A DNA stretch of 21,716 bases from CAIXYX01 sp043806415 (GTDB lineage Archaea; Micrarchaeota; Micrarchaeia; Anstonellales; Anstonellaceae). Positions 6,421 through 12,939 of the stretch are shown here, piece after piece. The stretch spans positions 1 to 21,716 of the forward strand of contig JAZDHB010000118.1 in NCBI GenBank assembly GCA_043806415.1. The letters run 5' to 3'. Under the pieces are notes generated by a model. The model did not search any database, was not told the origin of the DNA, and saw only the letters and a program-made list of their open reading frames with translations. Position 1 is the stretch's first letter. Every line of letters starts with the position of its first letter. A program made the position numbers and the translations under genes.

Positions 6421-7686
6421 ATGGCCATGGCTAATTTCAAACGGCGCACGTGGGCGATCGCGTCGCGCATGATCCGCGAAGCGCACCTAGTGATCGAGGT
6501 CTGCGACGCGCGCGACATCGAGGGCACCCGCCTCTCGCGCCTGGACAAGGGCATCCAGGGCAAGCTGATCATCACCGCCACCAAAAGCGACCTGTGCAAC
6601 AAGCCGTTCGGGGTCCAATTTACGCTCGATGACGGCGTGCAGGGCATTTATTGCTCCTCGCGCTCCAAGGACGGGGTGGAGAAGCTCGTCTCGCTCCTCA
6701 GCTCGCGCGCCCGCGACATGGTCGCGCGCGGCAAGGGCCGTTTCGACTCAGAGACCGGCAAGCGCATGATCGACATCCTCATCTTCGGCATCCCCAACGT
6801 GGGCAAAAGCTCGCTCATCAACGCCCTTACCGGCCGGCGCGCCGCGCCCACGGGTTTTCGCGCCGGCATCACGCGCGGGCCGCAGTGGATCTCGCTCTGG
6901 CCCGGCGTGCGCCTCGTGGACATGCCCGGCCTCATCGACAACAAGATGACCGCACAGGACCTGGCCCTCTTCTCCGCATTGGATGTGGAGAAGCTGCACG
7001 AGCCGGAGGAAGTGGCCGAGAAGATCATCCGCCGCTACGTCGAGAGCAAAGACCCGGGCCTTTTCATGCATTATGGCATCGAAGAGGGCGCCGATCCGGA
7101 AGAGGTCCTCGCCTCCATCGCCTGCAAATACGGCAAGCTGCTAAAAGGAGGCGAGCCGAACCTCCTGGAAGCGGCCAAATTCGTCATCCGCGACTGGCAG
7201 AAAGGGAAATTGAGCTGGGTGCAAGCCACGAAGGTCGAGTCCATCGAGCGGGAGCGGTATGCCCAAGCGCAGCTGCCCTATACGCGCCGGCCGGAAAATG
7301 CCTTCCGCGCGTCCGATCCCAATCTGCATGAGGGCGGGCGCGAACCCCGTCCATCCACCTCGTCCGATCCTTACCGGCCGGAAGACCGTTCGCGCGAATC
7401 TCCCCCTGCCACGCTGCCTGCGTCCTCCGATCCGTCTGCTTCCGCCGCGCCGCCTCTCCTGCGCCCGCCCGAGCGCGAAGCATCGCGCCCCTCCCGCTTC
7501 TATCCCCGTCTGCCGGATGAGAGTTCTTCCCGGCGGGGCCGCTCCAAAAATTCCCGCTCCCCCCGGCGAGAGCCGGACAAGAATCGATCCAAAGACGGCC
7601 CTCGCTCTTCCCGCCCGCTTCGGAGCAAGAAGAGCTACAAGCGGCCCGCCGGCCGGGAGCGCCAGCACCGGATGCACAAGCGCTGA
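6421..7686 (+). CDS. Circularly permuted GTPase, YlqF/RbgA-like, with basic disordered tail, 421 aa
   Basis: A GTPase of the family that assists large ribosomal subunit assembly. The motif order is permuted: Asp-Ala-Arg-Asp at 29-32, G4 Thr-Lys-Ser-Asp at 54-57, a G5-like Ser-Ser near 79-80, then G1 Gly-Ile-Pro-Asn-Val-Gly-Lys-Ser-Ser at 123-131, G2 Thr151 and G3 Asp-Met-Pro-Gly at 167-170. Residues 225-270 match the YlqF C-terminal region, including Lys-Gly-Gly-Glu-Pro and a final Asp-Trp-Gln-Lys-Gly-Lys. From about residue 288 to 421 the protein is Pro/Ser/Arg-rich, low complexity and strongly basic, ending in Lys-Arg. Start choice: ATG at 6421, or in-frame ATG at 6427; the ORF is open further upstream but without a promoter. 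The link to ribosome assembly is inferred from family. Confidence 0.88.
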   Translation: MAMANFKRRTWAIASRMIREAHLVIEVCDARDIEGTRLSRLDKGIQGKLIITATKSDLCNKPFGVQFTLDDGVQGIYCSSRSKDGVEKLVSLLSSRARDMVARGKGRFDSETGKRMIDILIFGIPNVGKSSLINALTGRRAAPTGFRAGITRGPQWISLWPGVRLVDMPGLIDNKMTAQDLALFSALDVEKLHEPEEVAEKIIRRYVESKDPGLFMHYGIEEGADPEEVLASIACKYGKLLKGGEPNLLEAAKFVIRDWQKGKLSWVQATKVESIERERYAQAQLPYTRRPENAFRASDPNLHEGGREPRPSTSSDPYRPEDRSRESPPATLPASSDPSASAAPPLLRPPEREASRPSRFYPRLPDESSSRRGRSKNSRSPRREPDKNRSKDGPRSSRPLRSKKSYKRPAGRERQHRMHKR

Positions 7687-7755
7687 TCAGCCCATCCACG
7701 TCCGAATCGCCCGTTCCGTTTGCCATGACGCGCCCGTTTCGTTTTTCCCATCCAA

Positions 7756-7761
7756 TTAAAA
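7756..7761 (+). promoter_or_regulatory. TATA box of the ThyX-like gene
   Basis: TTAAAA lies 23-28 nt before the ATG at 7784, typical of a leaderless archaeal transcript. Confidence 0.5.
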
Positions 7762-7783
7762 CCTTTGACGCTCTAACGCATCC

Positions 7784-9427
7784 ATGGACGAATTCACGCC
7801 GGCAGAGAAAGCCATCCTCTCGCGCTTCTGCACCAACACGGACAATCCCACCTTCGGGCTGGTCAACCTGCCCCAGGTGGTGTGCGGCGCCCTTTTCTCC
7901 CGCTATTCGCGTTCCACCAAGTCCGCCCGCCGCATCCTGCTCGAGGAGTTCATCCAGAACCCCGAGATGCAGTTCGAGCAGATCGTCGGTTCTTCTTCCT
8001 CTTCCGCAGACCAGCAGCTGGTGGCCACCCAGAAGGCCGAGCAGTTCTACGACCGCGTGCTCGTGGGCTACGGGGACGATTCCGTGGCCGAATTGGGCGG
8101 CGCGCACCTGGCCTGCGAGGAAATCTCGAATCTAGCCACCAAATTCGTGCAGGATGCGCGCATCGGCATCTCGCCGCTGGAGAAAAGCACCCGCTATGTC
8201 TATTTCCACCAGAAAGACAAGGGCGGGAACTATCGCTATTACCGGGGAGCTGAAATCGCGCAAAAAGAAGGCGGCGAGGAATACCTCCATACCTGCGACT
8301 TGCTTTTTGACACGTATGTGAAACTTCAGGCGCCGCTCGGCGAATTCCTTAAGAAAAAATATCCAAAACCCGCCCCGAAAGCCGGCGAAGAGCCCCTCTC
8401 CGACCGCGCCTATGATTCCACCATCAAGGCCAAAGTCTGCGACCTGTTGCGCGGCCTACTTCCAGCCTCGACGCTCACCAACACCGGCCTCTACGGCAAT
8501 GGCCGTGCATTTGAATATCTCCTGACGAGGATGTATTCATCCGACCTGCCGGAAGTGAATTTCCTGGCCGGGGCGATGCAGGGCGAATTAACCAAAATCA
8601 TCCCCTCCTTCGTCAAGCGCGCGAACGACAAGCACGGTCAGGCGACGCAGAATTATTGGAAGGAATGCAAGCAAAAAACCAAAGATAAAATAAACGAGAT
8701 GGGCTGCGATTCGCTCGCATCCGCCAACGCTCCCGAAGTCGAACTCATCGAATTCGACGAGCGCGCCGAGCGGAAAATCATCGCTACCATCCTCTTTTCA
8801 AATGGCATGGACTACGCCGGAGCGAAAAACAAAGCAAATTCGCTTTCAGACGCCGAGCGCCTTTCCATTCTTTCCTCCTATGTAGGCGAGCGGGGCAACC
8901 GCCGCCACAAGCCCGGCCGCGCCTTCGAGCACGCGCATTACACTTTCGCCATCTGCGGCAATTTCGGCCAATTCCGCGATTTGCACAGGCACCGGATGCT
9001 CACACAGGAGAGGCAATTGCTTTCCTGCGACTGGGGCTACGACGTGCCCGCGGAATTGAAAGAAGCCGGCCTCTCGGCCGAATTCGAAGAGGCCATGAAA
9101 AAAGCCCAGGAAACCTATGCGCATCTTCTTCAGGCTCGCGGTCCGGTTCTCGCCCAATACGTTGTCCCGATGGCCTACCGTCTGCGCTGGTATTTCCACA
9201 TCTCCTTGCGCGAATGCTTCCATCTCATCGAGCTGCGCTCCATGCCCCAGGGGCATGAGGACTACCGGCGGGTGGCGGTGAAGATGGCGGACGAAATTCA
9301 GCGCGTGCATCCGCGCCTCGCCTTCTTCATGAAATTCGTGAATCGGGAGAACGTGGGGCTCGAGCGGTTGGAATCCGAGAAAAAAATAGACGAGAAACTC
9401 AAAAAGCTCGGGCAGAATCAAATCTGA
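7784..9427 (+). CDS. thyX: Tandem-domain ThyX-like flavin-dependent thymidylate synthase homologue, 547 aa
   Basis: ThyX uses FAD and a folate to methylate dUMP to dTMP. This protein is about twice the usual ThyX length and reads as two ThyX-like halves. The N-terminal half has Asp-Ser-Val-Ala-Glu at 99-103 and Glu-Lys-Ser-Thr-Arg-Tyr at 133-138, the end of the ThyX signature, but Gln-Asp-Ala-Arg-Ile-Gly stands where Arg-His-Arg is expected. The C-terminal half has Arg-His-Arg-Met-Leu-Thr-Gln-Glu-Arg at 402-410, where Thr replaces the signature Ser, followed by Arg-Leu-Arg-Trp-Tyr and Arg-Glu-Cys-Phe-His-Leu-Ile-Glu-Leu-Arg as in the ThyX C-terminal helix. The active site may thus be shared between halves. 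dTMP synthesis is the family function; activity of this double form is inferred. Confidence 0.8.
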   Translation: MDEFTPAEKAILSRFCTNTDNPTFGLVNLPQVVCGALFSRYSRSTKSARRILLEEFIQNPEMQFEQIVGSSSSSADQQLVATQKAEQFYDRVLVGYGDDSVAELGGAHLACEEISNLATKFVQDARIGISPLEKSTRYVYFHQKDKGGNYRYYRGAEIAQKEGGEEYLHTCDLLFDTYVKLQAPLGEFLKKKYPKPAPKAGEEPLSDRAYDSTIKAKVCDLLRGLLPASTLTNTGLYGNGRAFEYLLTRMYSSDLPEVNFLAGAMQGELTKIIPSFVKRANDKHGQATQNYWKECKQKTKDKINEMGCDSLASANAPEVELIEFDERAERKIIATILFSNGMDYAGAKNKANSLSDAERLSILSSYVGERGNRRHKPGRAFEHAHYTFAICGNFGQFRDLHRHRMLTQERQLLSCDWGYDVPAELKEAGLSAEFEEAMKKAQETYAHLLQARGPVLAQYVVPMAYRLRWYFHISLRECFHLIELRSMPQGHEDYRRVAVKMADEIQRVHPRLAFFMKFVNRENVGLERLESEKKIDEKLKKLGQNQI

Positions 9428-9466
9428 CGAGGCTCCAAATTCTGATCGGGCTCTTTCCCTCGTTCT

Positions 9467-10057
9467 CTAATCTTGCTTTTTCGCCCTCAATATCTCGCTT
9501 CTTGCCTGCTCAAGCGAATGTCTTGCCTGGTCCTGCTTGGGCTTGAAGTTGGGCAGCAGCGAGCCCGAGAAGCGGATCACCGACAACTGGTCGTAGATCT
9601 GGCTCATCAGCTCGAAATAGTAGTTCGCCTCGTCGTATTCGTCATGGCGCAGGCGCTCGAGCATCTGGCGGCGGAATTCGCCGATGGCATCGCACACGCC
9701 CAACAGATACACCTGCGGCGGGATTTTCATCTCCTTCCAGGTCGGAAGGGTCTCGTGCTCAACCGCCGCGAGAAGCAGGCGCGCCTCCACCATCTCCTGC
9801 CAGATCTGCTCGAAGAGGTATTCGAATTCCGGCTCGGAAAGAGGCAGGGCGTCCATCTCCTTCTTCAAGAGGGCCAGCTCGGCTTTCGCTTCTTTCACTT
9901 CCCCGGAATGGAGCATCTTGATCGCCGTGGCGCAATGGCGCACGAGCGGCCGGCTCGCGCCGATCACCTGGTCGCGGGACTGCTCCCGCTTCTGGAGGAT
10001 CGGGATGATGTCGGCGATGCCCAAATCATAGTTCGGGGAGGTTTTCTTGTTCGTCAT
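9467..10057 (-). CDS. Translin family protein, 196 aa
   Basis: Translin and TRAX proteins are helical, bind RNA or single-stranded DNA and form octameric shells; TRAX subunits cut RNA. The family regions visible are Tyr-Leu-Leu-Gly-Val-Cys-Asp-Ala-Ile-Gly-Glu-Phe-Arg-Arg near residues 115-130, with acidic residues where TRAX has its catalytic Glu pair, and the C-terminal Asn-Phe-Lys-Pro-Lys-Gln-Asp followed by Ala-Arg and a Glu-Gln-Ala-Arg helix. The length is close to the family norm. The ATG at 10057 lies 23 nt from a palindromic TTTTAAAA box shared with the divergent UMP kinase gene. Nuclease activity in an archaeal homo-oligomer is inferred, not shown here. Confidence 0.85.
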   Translation of the reverse strand: MTNKKTSPNYDLGIADIIPILQKREQSRDQVIGASRPLVRHCATAIKMLHSGEVKEAKAELALLKKEMDALPLSEPEFEYLFEQIWQEMVEARLLLAAVEHETLPTWKEMKIPPQVYLLGVCDAIGEFRRQMLERLRHDEYDEANYYFELMSQIYDQLSVIRFSGSLLPNFKPKQDQARHSLEQARSEILRAKKQD

Positions 10058-10079
10058 GGTTAAACCTTGCCAATCTAGG

Positions 10080-10087
10080 TTTTAAAA
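10080..10087. promoter_or_regulatory. Single palindromic TATA box shared by two divergent genes
   Basis: TTTTAAAA is self-complementary. Its left edge is 23 nt from the translin ATG (10057, minus) and its right edge 22 nt from the UMP kinase ATG (10109, plus). No other AT-rich block lies at promoter distance for either gene. Confidence 0.55.
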
Positions 10088-10108
10088 TATGACCTGCGTT
10101 CTATGCGC

Positions 10109-10798
10109 ATGGCAGACAACCTTGTAGTCCTTTCCGTGGGCGGCAGCCTCCTCAATGACGGCAAGCCCAATGCCGAAATGGCCGCCAAAATCGCCGACGC
10201 CCTCAAGTCCACGGGCCTGAAGCTGGGCATCGTGTGCGGCGGGGGCTTGCAGGCGCGCAAAAAGGCCGAGCGGGCAAGAAAAAAGACGGGCAGCGAGTTC
10301 GAGGCCGACCTGGCCGGCATCAAGATCACCTACAAGAATGCCGACTGTTTGCGCCAGGCTCTCGGCCCGGAAGCGGGGGGAAAAGTGTTCAAGGATTTCA
10401 AGTCCGCCCGCAAGGCTTCCCTGACGCAGAAATACGTGGTGATGGGCGGCACCATCCCCGGCATCACCACCGACGCGGATTCCGCCCTCCTGGCCGAGGC
10501 CCTCGGCGCCAAGCGCCTCGTCAACTTAAGCAACACGGCCATCTACGACTCCGACCCGCGCTCCAACCCCAATGCCAGGAAATTCTCCCGGATGGATTAC
10601 GGCCAGCTCATCTCCCTTTCCCAGGCATCCGACCAGCGCAAGGCCGGCACCCATTTCGTGTTCGACATGCTGGCCTGCACGCTCATCGCCCGCTCGAAAA
10701 TAGAGACCCATTTCATCGACGGGCGCGAGGCCGGCCAGATCCAAGCGGCCGTGCTCGGGCAGGCCCACGAGGGCACCGTGGTGCGCGAAAATCCCTGA
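10109..10798 (+). CDS. pyrH: Archaeal-type UMP kinase, amino acid kinase fold, 229 aa
   Basis: It phosphorylates UMP to UDP with ATP, in pyrimidine nucleotide synthesis in the cytoplasm. Visible: the N-terminal Leu-Ser-Val-Gly-Gly-Ser-Leu at 8-14; Cys-Gly-Gly-Gly at 43-46; the UMP-site Gly-Thr-Ile-Pro-Gly-Ile-Thr-Thr-Asp-Ala at 114-123; the nucleotide-binding Asn-Leu-Ser-Asn-Thr near 139-143 with Tyr-Asp-Ser-Asp-Pro; and Phe-Asp-Met-Leu-Ala near 185-189 with Ile-Ala-Arg-Ser-Lys-Ile. These fit the short archaeal and eukaryal-like subgroup of PyrH. The ATG at 10109 is preferred over 10103, by spacing from the TATA box. It is followed by the hairpin-rich gap at 10799-11107. Confidence 0.9.
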   Translation: MADNLVVLSVGGSLLNDGKPNAEMAAKIADALKSTGLKLGIVCGGGLQARKKAERARKKTGSEFEADLAGIKITYKNADCLRQALGPEAGGKVFKDFKSARKASLTQKYVVMGGTIPGITTDADSALLAEALGAKRLVNLSNTAIYDSDPRSNPNARKFSRMDYGQLISLSQASDQRKAGTHFVFDMLACTLIARSKIETHFIDGREAGQIQAAVLGQAHEGTVVRENP

Positions 10799-10857
10799 GC
10801 GAAAACCAAAAGAAAAGAAATTACGCCGAACTCGCGGCGAGCCTCGAACGTCGCGAT

Positions 10858-11057
10858 TTCTCGAGCGGATTTTCGATCGACAAGCCGACAGGGAAACCGC
10901 CCGCTTCAGCGGGCGGAGCGAACGCCAGTGTCGGCTCAACCATCGGCCCGCAGCCGATGGTGCAACAAGGCTCGACGCGTCGAGCCTTGTTTGTGTCGAG
11001 AAGCCGCCGGATGAGCACCAAACCCAGCCCTTCGGGGCTGGGTGCTCTCCGGCGGCT
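10858..11057 (+). ncRNA. Candidate multi-stem structured RNA
   Basis: TTCTCGA (10858-10864) can close with TCGAGAA (10996-11002). Within this lie three stems: AGCCGACA (10883-10890) with TGTCGGCT (10929-10936), which nests CCGCCCGC (10897-10904) with GCGGGCGG (10909-10916) over a TTCA loop; ACCATCGGC (10939-10947) with GCCGATGGT (10953-10961); and a perfect 28-base palindrome at 10964-10991. A fourth stem, 11002-11057, has 10-, 5- and 8-bp helices capped by a TTCG tetraloop. It shares base 11002 with the closing helix. The strand is assumed from the T-rich terminator on the plus strand. It could instead be a mobile element remnant or stacked terminators. Confidence 0.4.
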
Positions 11058-11059
11058 AT

Positions 11060-11106
11060 GATTTTCCGGAAAATCTTCTCCGTTCTTTTTGTCTTTCTTC
11101 TTTTTA
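11060..11106 (+). terminator. Palindrome plus T-rich tract terminator
   Basis: A perfect 16-base palindrome at 11060-11075 (GATTTTCC and its complement) is followed by T-rich sequence from 11081 to 11106 with two T5 runs. It would stop plus-strand transcripts from UMP kinase or the structured region before they enter the convergent glycosyltransferase gene. Confidence 0.55.
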
Positions 11107-11107
11107 T

Positions 11108-11809
11108 CTATCTTATCGGCTCGTAGTACTTCGCCGGCTTCTTGAACACGTGCGACTTGAAGAAGTTCATGAAATGGAAGGAGAGGTATTTCCAGTATCC
11201 CCATTTCCTGATCCGTCTGGTCGAGTAGTAGATTCTGGCGTCCGGAACGAACACGATCTTGCCCTGCGAGCGCATGCGATGCATGACGTCCGTGTCCTCG
11301 CCGGTCACCAGGTAGATGTCGAATCCGCCCACCCGCTCGAACACGCTTTTTCGCACGGCCATGTTGTTCCCGTACACGTAATCCAGGCGCAGCCAGTTGA
11401 AGAGCGTCGCGGCGGCGAGCACCGAGTATTTGAGCCCGAAATGCTCCAGCCATCCGCTGTCCAGCGGCTCGATCATTCCGAAGGCGGCCACCACGCCCGG
11501 ATCATCGAACGCGCGGGCCATGCGCGCGGCCCAATGGGGGTCCGCCTCCCCGTCTGCATCGGTGTAAAGGACCACGTCCCCGCCCGCCGAGCGGGTGCCG
11601 GTCTGCCGCCCGGCCGCGATGGTGCGCGTGCTCTCGTGCACGATCTTGTCGCAGTATTTCTTGGCGATGGGAACGGTCCGGTCCGTCGAATTCCCGTCCG
11701 CGACGACCAGTTCGAGTTTGCCGTCGAATTCCTGCGCGCGCAGCGAGCGGAGCGTGGATTCGATGCACTTCTCTTCGTTGAGGGCGGGCACGACGATGGA
11801 CACTTTCAT
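11108..11809 (-). CDS. Family 2 glycosyltransferase, 233 aa
   Basis: A GT-A fold enzyme that transfers a sugar from a nucleotide donor. Motifs: Val-Ser-Ile-Val-Val-Pro-Ala-Leu-Asn-Glu-Glu at 3-13, Asp-Gly-Asn-Ser-Thr-Asp-Arg-Thr at 38-45, the metal-binding Asp-Ala-Asp at 84-86, and Gly-Glu-Asp at 170-172 with the acceptor-side base. There are no clear transmembrane helices apart from a moderately hydrophobic stretch near 128-140, so it probably acts at the inner face of the membrane or in the cytoplasm. The TATA box TTTTTATT at 11831-11838, partly overlapping nothing coding, gives a leaderless start at 11809. Donor and acceptor are unknown. Confidence 0.88.
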   Translation of the reverse strand: MKVSIVVPALNEEKCIESTLRSLRAQEFDGKLELVVADGNSTDRTVPIAKKYCDKIVHESTRTIAAGRQTGTRSAGGDVVLYTDADGEADPHWAARMARAFDDPGVVAAFGMIEPLDSGWLEHFGLKYSVLAAATLFNWLRLDYVYGNNMAVRKSVFERVGGFDIYLVTGEDTDVMHRMRSQGKIVFVPDARIYYSTRRIRKWGYWKYLSFHFMNFFKSHVFKKPAKYYEPIR

Positions 11810-11830
11810 AGCTAAAGTAATAACCTATGG

Positions 11831-11838
11831 AATAAAAA
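11831..11838 (-). promoter_or_regulatory. TATA box of the glycosyltransferase gene
   Basis: TTTTTATT, read on the minus strand, lies 22-29 nt before the ATG at 11809. It immediately follows the stop codon of the gene upstream, so the two genes can be transcribed separately. Confidence 0.45.
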
Positions 11839-11839
11839 G

Positions 11840-12694
11840 CTAGGCATCCGCCGGCAGCACCCTCGCGCCGAGGTTGGTGGCATACGTGACGATGGTTCTG
11901 GGGGTTTTCGGCCTTCCTCTCAGGGTCTTTATCGCGCTTTCCGTCCCGATGCCGGTTCCCAGTTCGAACACGCACCGGTTCCCCACCCACACGCCGGCCG
12001 ACTCCTTCCCCTCCAGCGCCTTGCGCGCCCACCGCCCCCGCTCGGTGCGTCCGGCGAAATACTTCGAGGCTTGGGCGAACCTCTCCAGCGAGGGTCCGTT
12101 GCGCATCCGCTCGTCGGCTCCGTCCGCCCACATGAATTCGTCCGCCTCCTGTTTTGCCGACGGCGCCTTCCGGTCCCCCCGGCCGTAGAAATGCAAATTG
12201 ATGGGCGTGCGCAGTTCTTGGAGCGTCAGTCGGGCATGGTGGATTTTCCCGTCCATCGCATGGATGCGCATCCCGCCCGACGGCCCGCCCACGAGGAGCG
12301 GATAGTCCGTTTTCCTTCCCGCCTTCCTCACGACCTCTTCGCATCCCTCTTGCGAGAAGGGCCCGTCGCACCATTCGTTCAGGGCCAGGGCCAGCGAGCG
12401 GGCGCGCGCAAGCATGAGGGCCGCCCCGGCTGCATCCGGCAGCCGGCACGTCTGAGTGATGTCCATGGGCACGTCGTCCAGATGTTCTTCGAACTTCCGC
12501 GTGATCCGGGCCAGGACGGCCGGGCGCGAGACTTGCGAATTGAAGAGAAGCCTTTGTTTTGCGCCGCCATGGCACGCGGCATGGATCACGGTGAGCACGC
12601 CCTGCTGGAGGGCCAGGCTCGCGCCCGCGAGCCTTCGGCCTTGGCGGGCCGCGTATCCTTCCAGAAAAATCGGCGCGATGGCCATGGCGCTCAT
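11840..12694 (-). CDS. Divergent pantoate kinase-like GHMP protein, 284 aa
   Basis: Archaeal pantoate kinase phosphorylates pantoate on the way to coenzyme A. The match is to the overall pattern: an N-terminal Ala-Pro-Ile-Phe-Leu-Glu-Gly-Tyr followed by Leu-Ala-Gly-Ala-Ser-Leu-Ala-Leu; a mid-protein loop and helix ending Ala-Leu-Ala-Leu-Asn-Glu at 102-107; and a C-terminal Val-Gly-Asn-Arg-Cys-Val-Phe-Glu-Leu with a terminal Gly-Ala-Arg-Val-Leu-Pro. The GHMP ATP-binding loop, normally Gly/Ser-rich, reads Pro-Asp-Ala-Ala-Gly-Ala-Ala-Leu-Met at 86-94 and lacks the usual Ser-Ser/Ser-Gly, so activity is doubtful. The ATG at 12694 lies 23 nt from TATAT at 12717-12721. Another GHMP subfamily remains possible. 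Confidence 0.5.
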   Translation of the reverse strand: MSAMAIAPIFLEGYAARQGRRLAGASLALQQGVLTVIHAACHGGAKQRLLFNSQVSRPAVLARITRKFEEHLDDVPMDITQTCRLPDAAGAALMLARARSLALALNEWCDGPFSQEGCEEVVRKAGRKTDYPLLVGGPSGGMRIHAMDGKIHHARLTLQELRTPINLHFYGRGDRKAPSAKQEADEFMWADGADERMRNGPSLERFAQASKYFAGRTERGRWARKALEGKESAGVWVGNRCVFELGTGIGTESAIKTLRGRPKTPRTIVTYATNLGARVLPADA

Positions 12695-12716
12695 GGCCCT
12701 TATTTGGGGGCGAGCC

Positions 12717-12721
12717 TATAT
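12717..12721 (-). promoter_or_regulatory. TATA box of the pantoate kinase-like gene
   Basis: CATATAGG on the minus strand, core TATAT, lies 23-27 nt before the ATG at 12694. Confidence 0.4.
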
Positions 12722-12739
12722 GAATTTAGAGGTGGTAAT

Positions 12740-12814
12740 TCAGCGCGTAATCAAGTAGATGGTAATGATGATGGCGGCGATGAGCAGGGCCGAGAAGAGC
12801 AGCAGGTTACTCAT
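12740..12814 (-). CDS. 24-residue single-pass membrane microprotein
   Basis: A short frame runs from the ATG at 12814 to a TGA at 12740-12742. It encodes Met-Ser-Asn, then about 18 uninterrupted hydrophobic residues (Leu-Leu-Leu-Phe-Ser-Ala-Leu-Leu-Ile-Ala-Ala-Ile-Ile-Ile), and ends Ile-Thr-Arg. That is exactly one membrane helix with a positive end. Support for reality is the GGTG Shine-Dalgarno six bases before the ATG, and a TATA-like TTTTATTAA at 12847-12855 that predicts a leader of roughly 10 nt. Function is unknown; such peptides often dock onto larger membrane complexes. It lies directly upstream of the pantoate kinase-like gene but that gene has its own TATA box. Confidence 0.5.
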   Translation of the reverse strand: MSNLLLFSALLIAAIIITIYLITR

Positions 12815-12846
12815 GGTTCACACCATGGGGGCTAACTCTTTGCGCC

Positions 12847-12855
12847 TTAATAAAA
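12847..12855. promoter_or_regulatory. TATA-like box, possibly shared by the microprotein and mre11
   Basis: TTAATAAAA reads as TTTTATTAA on the other strand. It is 33-41 nt from the microprotein ATG (minus) and 26-34 nt from an upstream ATG at 12881 (plus), which begins a mini-ORF ahead of mre11. Confidence 0.35.
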
Positions 12856-12939
12856 CCCGCAGAGCCCGATCGGGCCGCCCATGTCCATAAAGAACAGAAC
12901 CCGCAGGGCCGTCTGACGGCCGGTCATGTCCATGAGGAT
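12854..12939 (+). repeat. Imperfect tandem repeat spanning the mre11 start
   Basis: Two units of about 40 bases, offset by 44-45, begin AACCCGCAG (12854 and 12898) and end ATGTCCAT followed by AAG or GAGG. Each holds a palindrome: GCCCGATCGGGC in the first, and GGCCGTC with GACGGCC in the second. The second unit contains the mre11 start codon. Confidence 0.65.
12881..12916 (+). CDS. Possible 11-codon upstream ORF of mre11
   Basis: It starts at ATG 12881 in the first repeat unit, reads Met-Ser-Ile-Lys-Asn-Arg-Thr-Arg-Arg-Ala-Val and stops at TGA 12914-12916, ten bases before the mre11 ATG. Its first residues resemble Mre11's Met-Ser-Met-Arg-Ile. The TATA-like box at 12847-12855 is at leaderless distance from this ATG, so ribosomes could begin here first. 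It may be a regulatory leader or only a duplication by-product. Confidence 0.3.
   Translation: MSIKNRTRRAV

Larger units (their letters stand above)
10799..11107. other. 309-bp gap between convergent genes, filled with hairpins and no gene
   Basis: No open frame here has a start context or plausible protein. Instead the region holds at least five strong inverted repeats, annotated separately. The first 55 bases are A-rich and then GC-rich without clear structure. Confidence 0.6.

Noticed and set aside
10799..11107. CRISPR array
   Set aside because: The palindromes differ in sequence and there is no regular repeat-spacer pattern.
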